This document shows, one piece after another, positions 63,428-64,000 of a stretch of 64,000 nucleotides of DNA (position 1 is the first letter of the stretch; each line of letters begins with the position of its first letter). The position numbers were made by a program, and so were the translations under genes. The DNA comes from Parastagonospora avenae f. sp. tritici 18332-5. Its lineage: Eukaryota; Ascomycota; Dothideomycetes; Pleosporales; Phaeosphaeriaceae. The notes below the pieces were generated by a model. It saw only the letters and a program-made list of their open reading frames with translations, was not told the origin of the DNA and searched no databases. The stretch covers positions 1 through 64,000 of the forward strand of contig JAFJTR010000058.1 in the NCBI GenBank assembly GCA_022559985.1. Direction: 5' to 3'.

Positions 63428-64000
63428 CGTGTCGGAAGATTGCAAGACTGCAGAGAGTTGATTGATATTGGTGATGAGTTTGAGCAAGATGGGAGAAGCT
63501 CATCTGCTTTTATGGTGCGCATCCTGACGCTGCGGAGCTGATCTCCGTCCCCTGATCCAGATGACGCAGCAGCAAACCTTCCGAGCTCGCGCCATCCTTG
63601 ATCAATTCAACAAATACTTTAATTTGCATGTCCAAATGCATGCATATCGTGATGTGATTGATGTGATAGAACTCAGGTCAGCTCGGTGGGCGGGTAGCCT
63701 GAGCCTAGCTGTTCGGCCGCAGTAGGCATGATTGACGAGTCCATGCTTAATACAGAGAAGGCTGACGTGCTATTCAGGCAGACGAGGTGACGATACTGGG
63801 ACACATCAGCTTGAAAGCTTGCACTAGCGAGCGCCATATAGTTTCTCAAGGTTGCAAGACACATTGATGCTATCAATTGTGCAGTCTTGCTCTCTTCCCG
63901 CGAATATACGTCCAGCTTTTGCGCCATGGCTGAGTCGGCATGGCTGAGTCGGCAAGCACAGTTTCGGTCTGGCAGCGACAAGACCATTATTCTCGATTAA
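63428..64000. other. Right-edge intergenic region
   Basis: 573 bases upstream of the secreted-protein gene. A 104-codon minus ORF (63673-63987) has no motif. 'atggctgagtcggc' occurs twice in tandem at about 63926-63952. The window ends without another recognisable gene. Confidence 0.4.

Noticed and set aside
1..64000. Stop-codon readthrough or a non-standard genetic code to explain the internal stops
   Set aside because: Housekeeping genes (CFD1, CDC8, SLX1, KDM5, OXA1) use TAA, TAG and TGA normally, and the interrupted loci are restricted to a duplicated accessory family.

Overview
The window is nuclear DNA of a filamentous ascomycete (Pezizomycotina), most likely a dothideomycete. The evidence is: genes on both strands with short GT-AG introns (mostly 45-100 nt), fungus-only families (PTH11-like rhodopsin-domain proteins, 2EXR F-box-like proteins, Fungal_N/STAND N-terminal domain, DUF3405), and single-copy ascomycete housekeeping genes. 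The class is an inference from gene content; the kingdom and subphylum are well supported. No rRNA, tRNA or CRISPR array was recognised.

Left part (1-20.9 kb) is mostly accessory. A pogo/Fot1-type transposase fragment runs off the left edge (1-~625, minus) and abuts a five-exon rhodopsin-domain membrane protein gene. Then come a secreted possibly GPI-anchored protein, two 2EXR F-box-like loci, a short ORF, a large low-complexity nuclear-type protein, CFD1 (cytosolic Fe-S assembly), a secreted protein with an 8 x 27-bp minisatellite, a TauD/TfdA dioxygenase carrying an apparent 1-nt deletion, a RING-finger protein with an internal in-frame TGA, and a trio of 2EXR loci (one apparently intact through an intron, two broken).

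Middle part (20.9-55.3 kb) is the conserved core: a Cdc13/Pot1-like telomere protein candidate with OB-like regions at both ends, nucleoside diphosphate kinase, glucosidase II alpha (GH31), an orphan Fungal_N-domain protein with 27-residue repeats, a 2EXR protein, two small or coiled-coil genes, thymidylate kinase (CDC8) convergent with SLX1, a KDM5-type JmjC histone demethylase, OXA1, MIM1 divergent from a p47/Shp1 Cdc48 adaptor, and a DUF3405 Golgi-type protein behind a 2.1-kb leader region. I resolved exon structures by hand; the summed coding lengths are multiples of three and junction residues match family motifs.

Right part (55.3-64 kb) is accessory again: four 2EXR-family loci in two tandem pairs. 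One pair is a broken copy next to an intact copy; the other is two adjacent minus-strand relics with frameshifts, stops and, in one, an ATG-to-ATA start loss. A small Ser/Thr-rich secreted protein gene closes the window.

The main pattern is ten 2EXR/F-box-like loci in 64 kb, of which about six or seven are disrupted, next to intact housekeeping genes. The disrupted copies are a local birth-and-death family. Some of the stops fit C-to-T changes (CAA/CAG to TAA/TAG), but several apparent stops elsewhere disappear when introns are modelled, so a repeat-induced-mutation explanation is only tentative.
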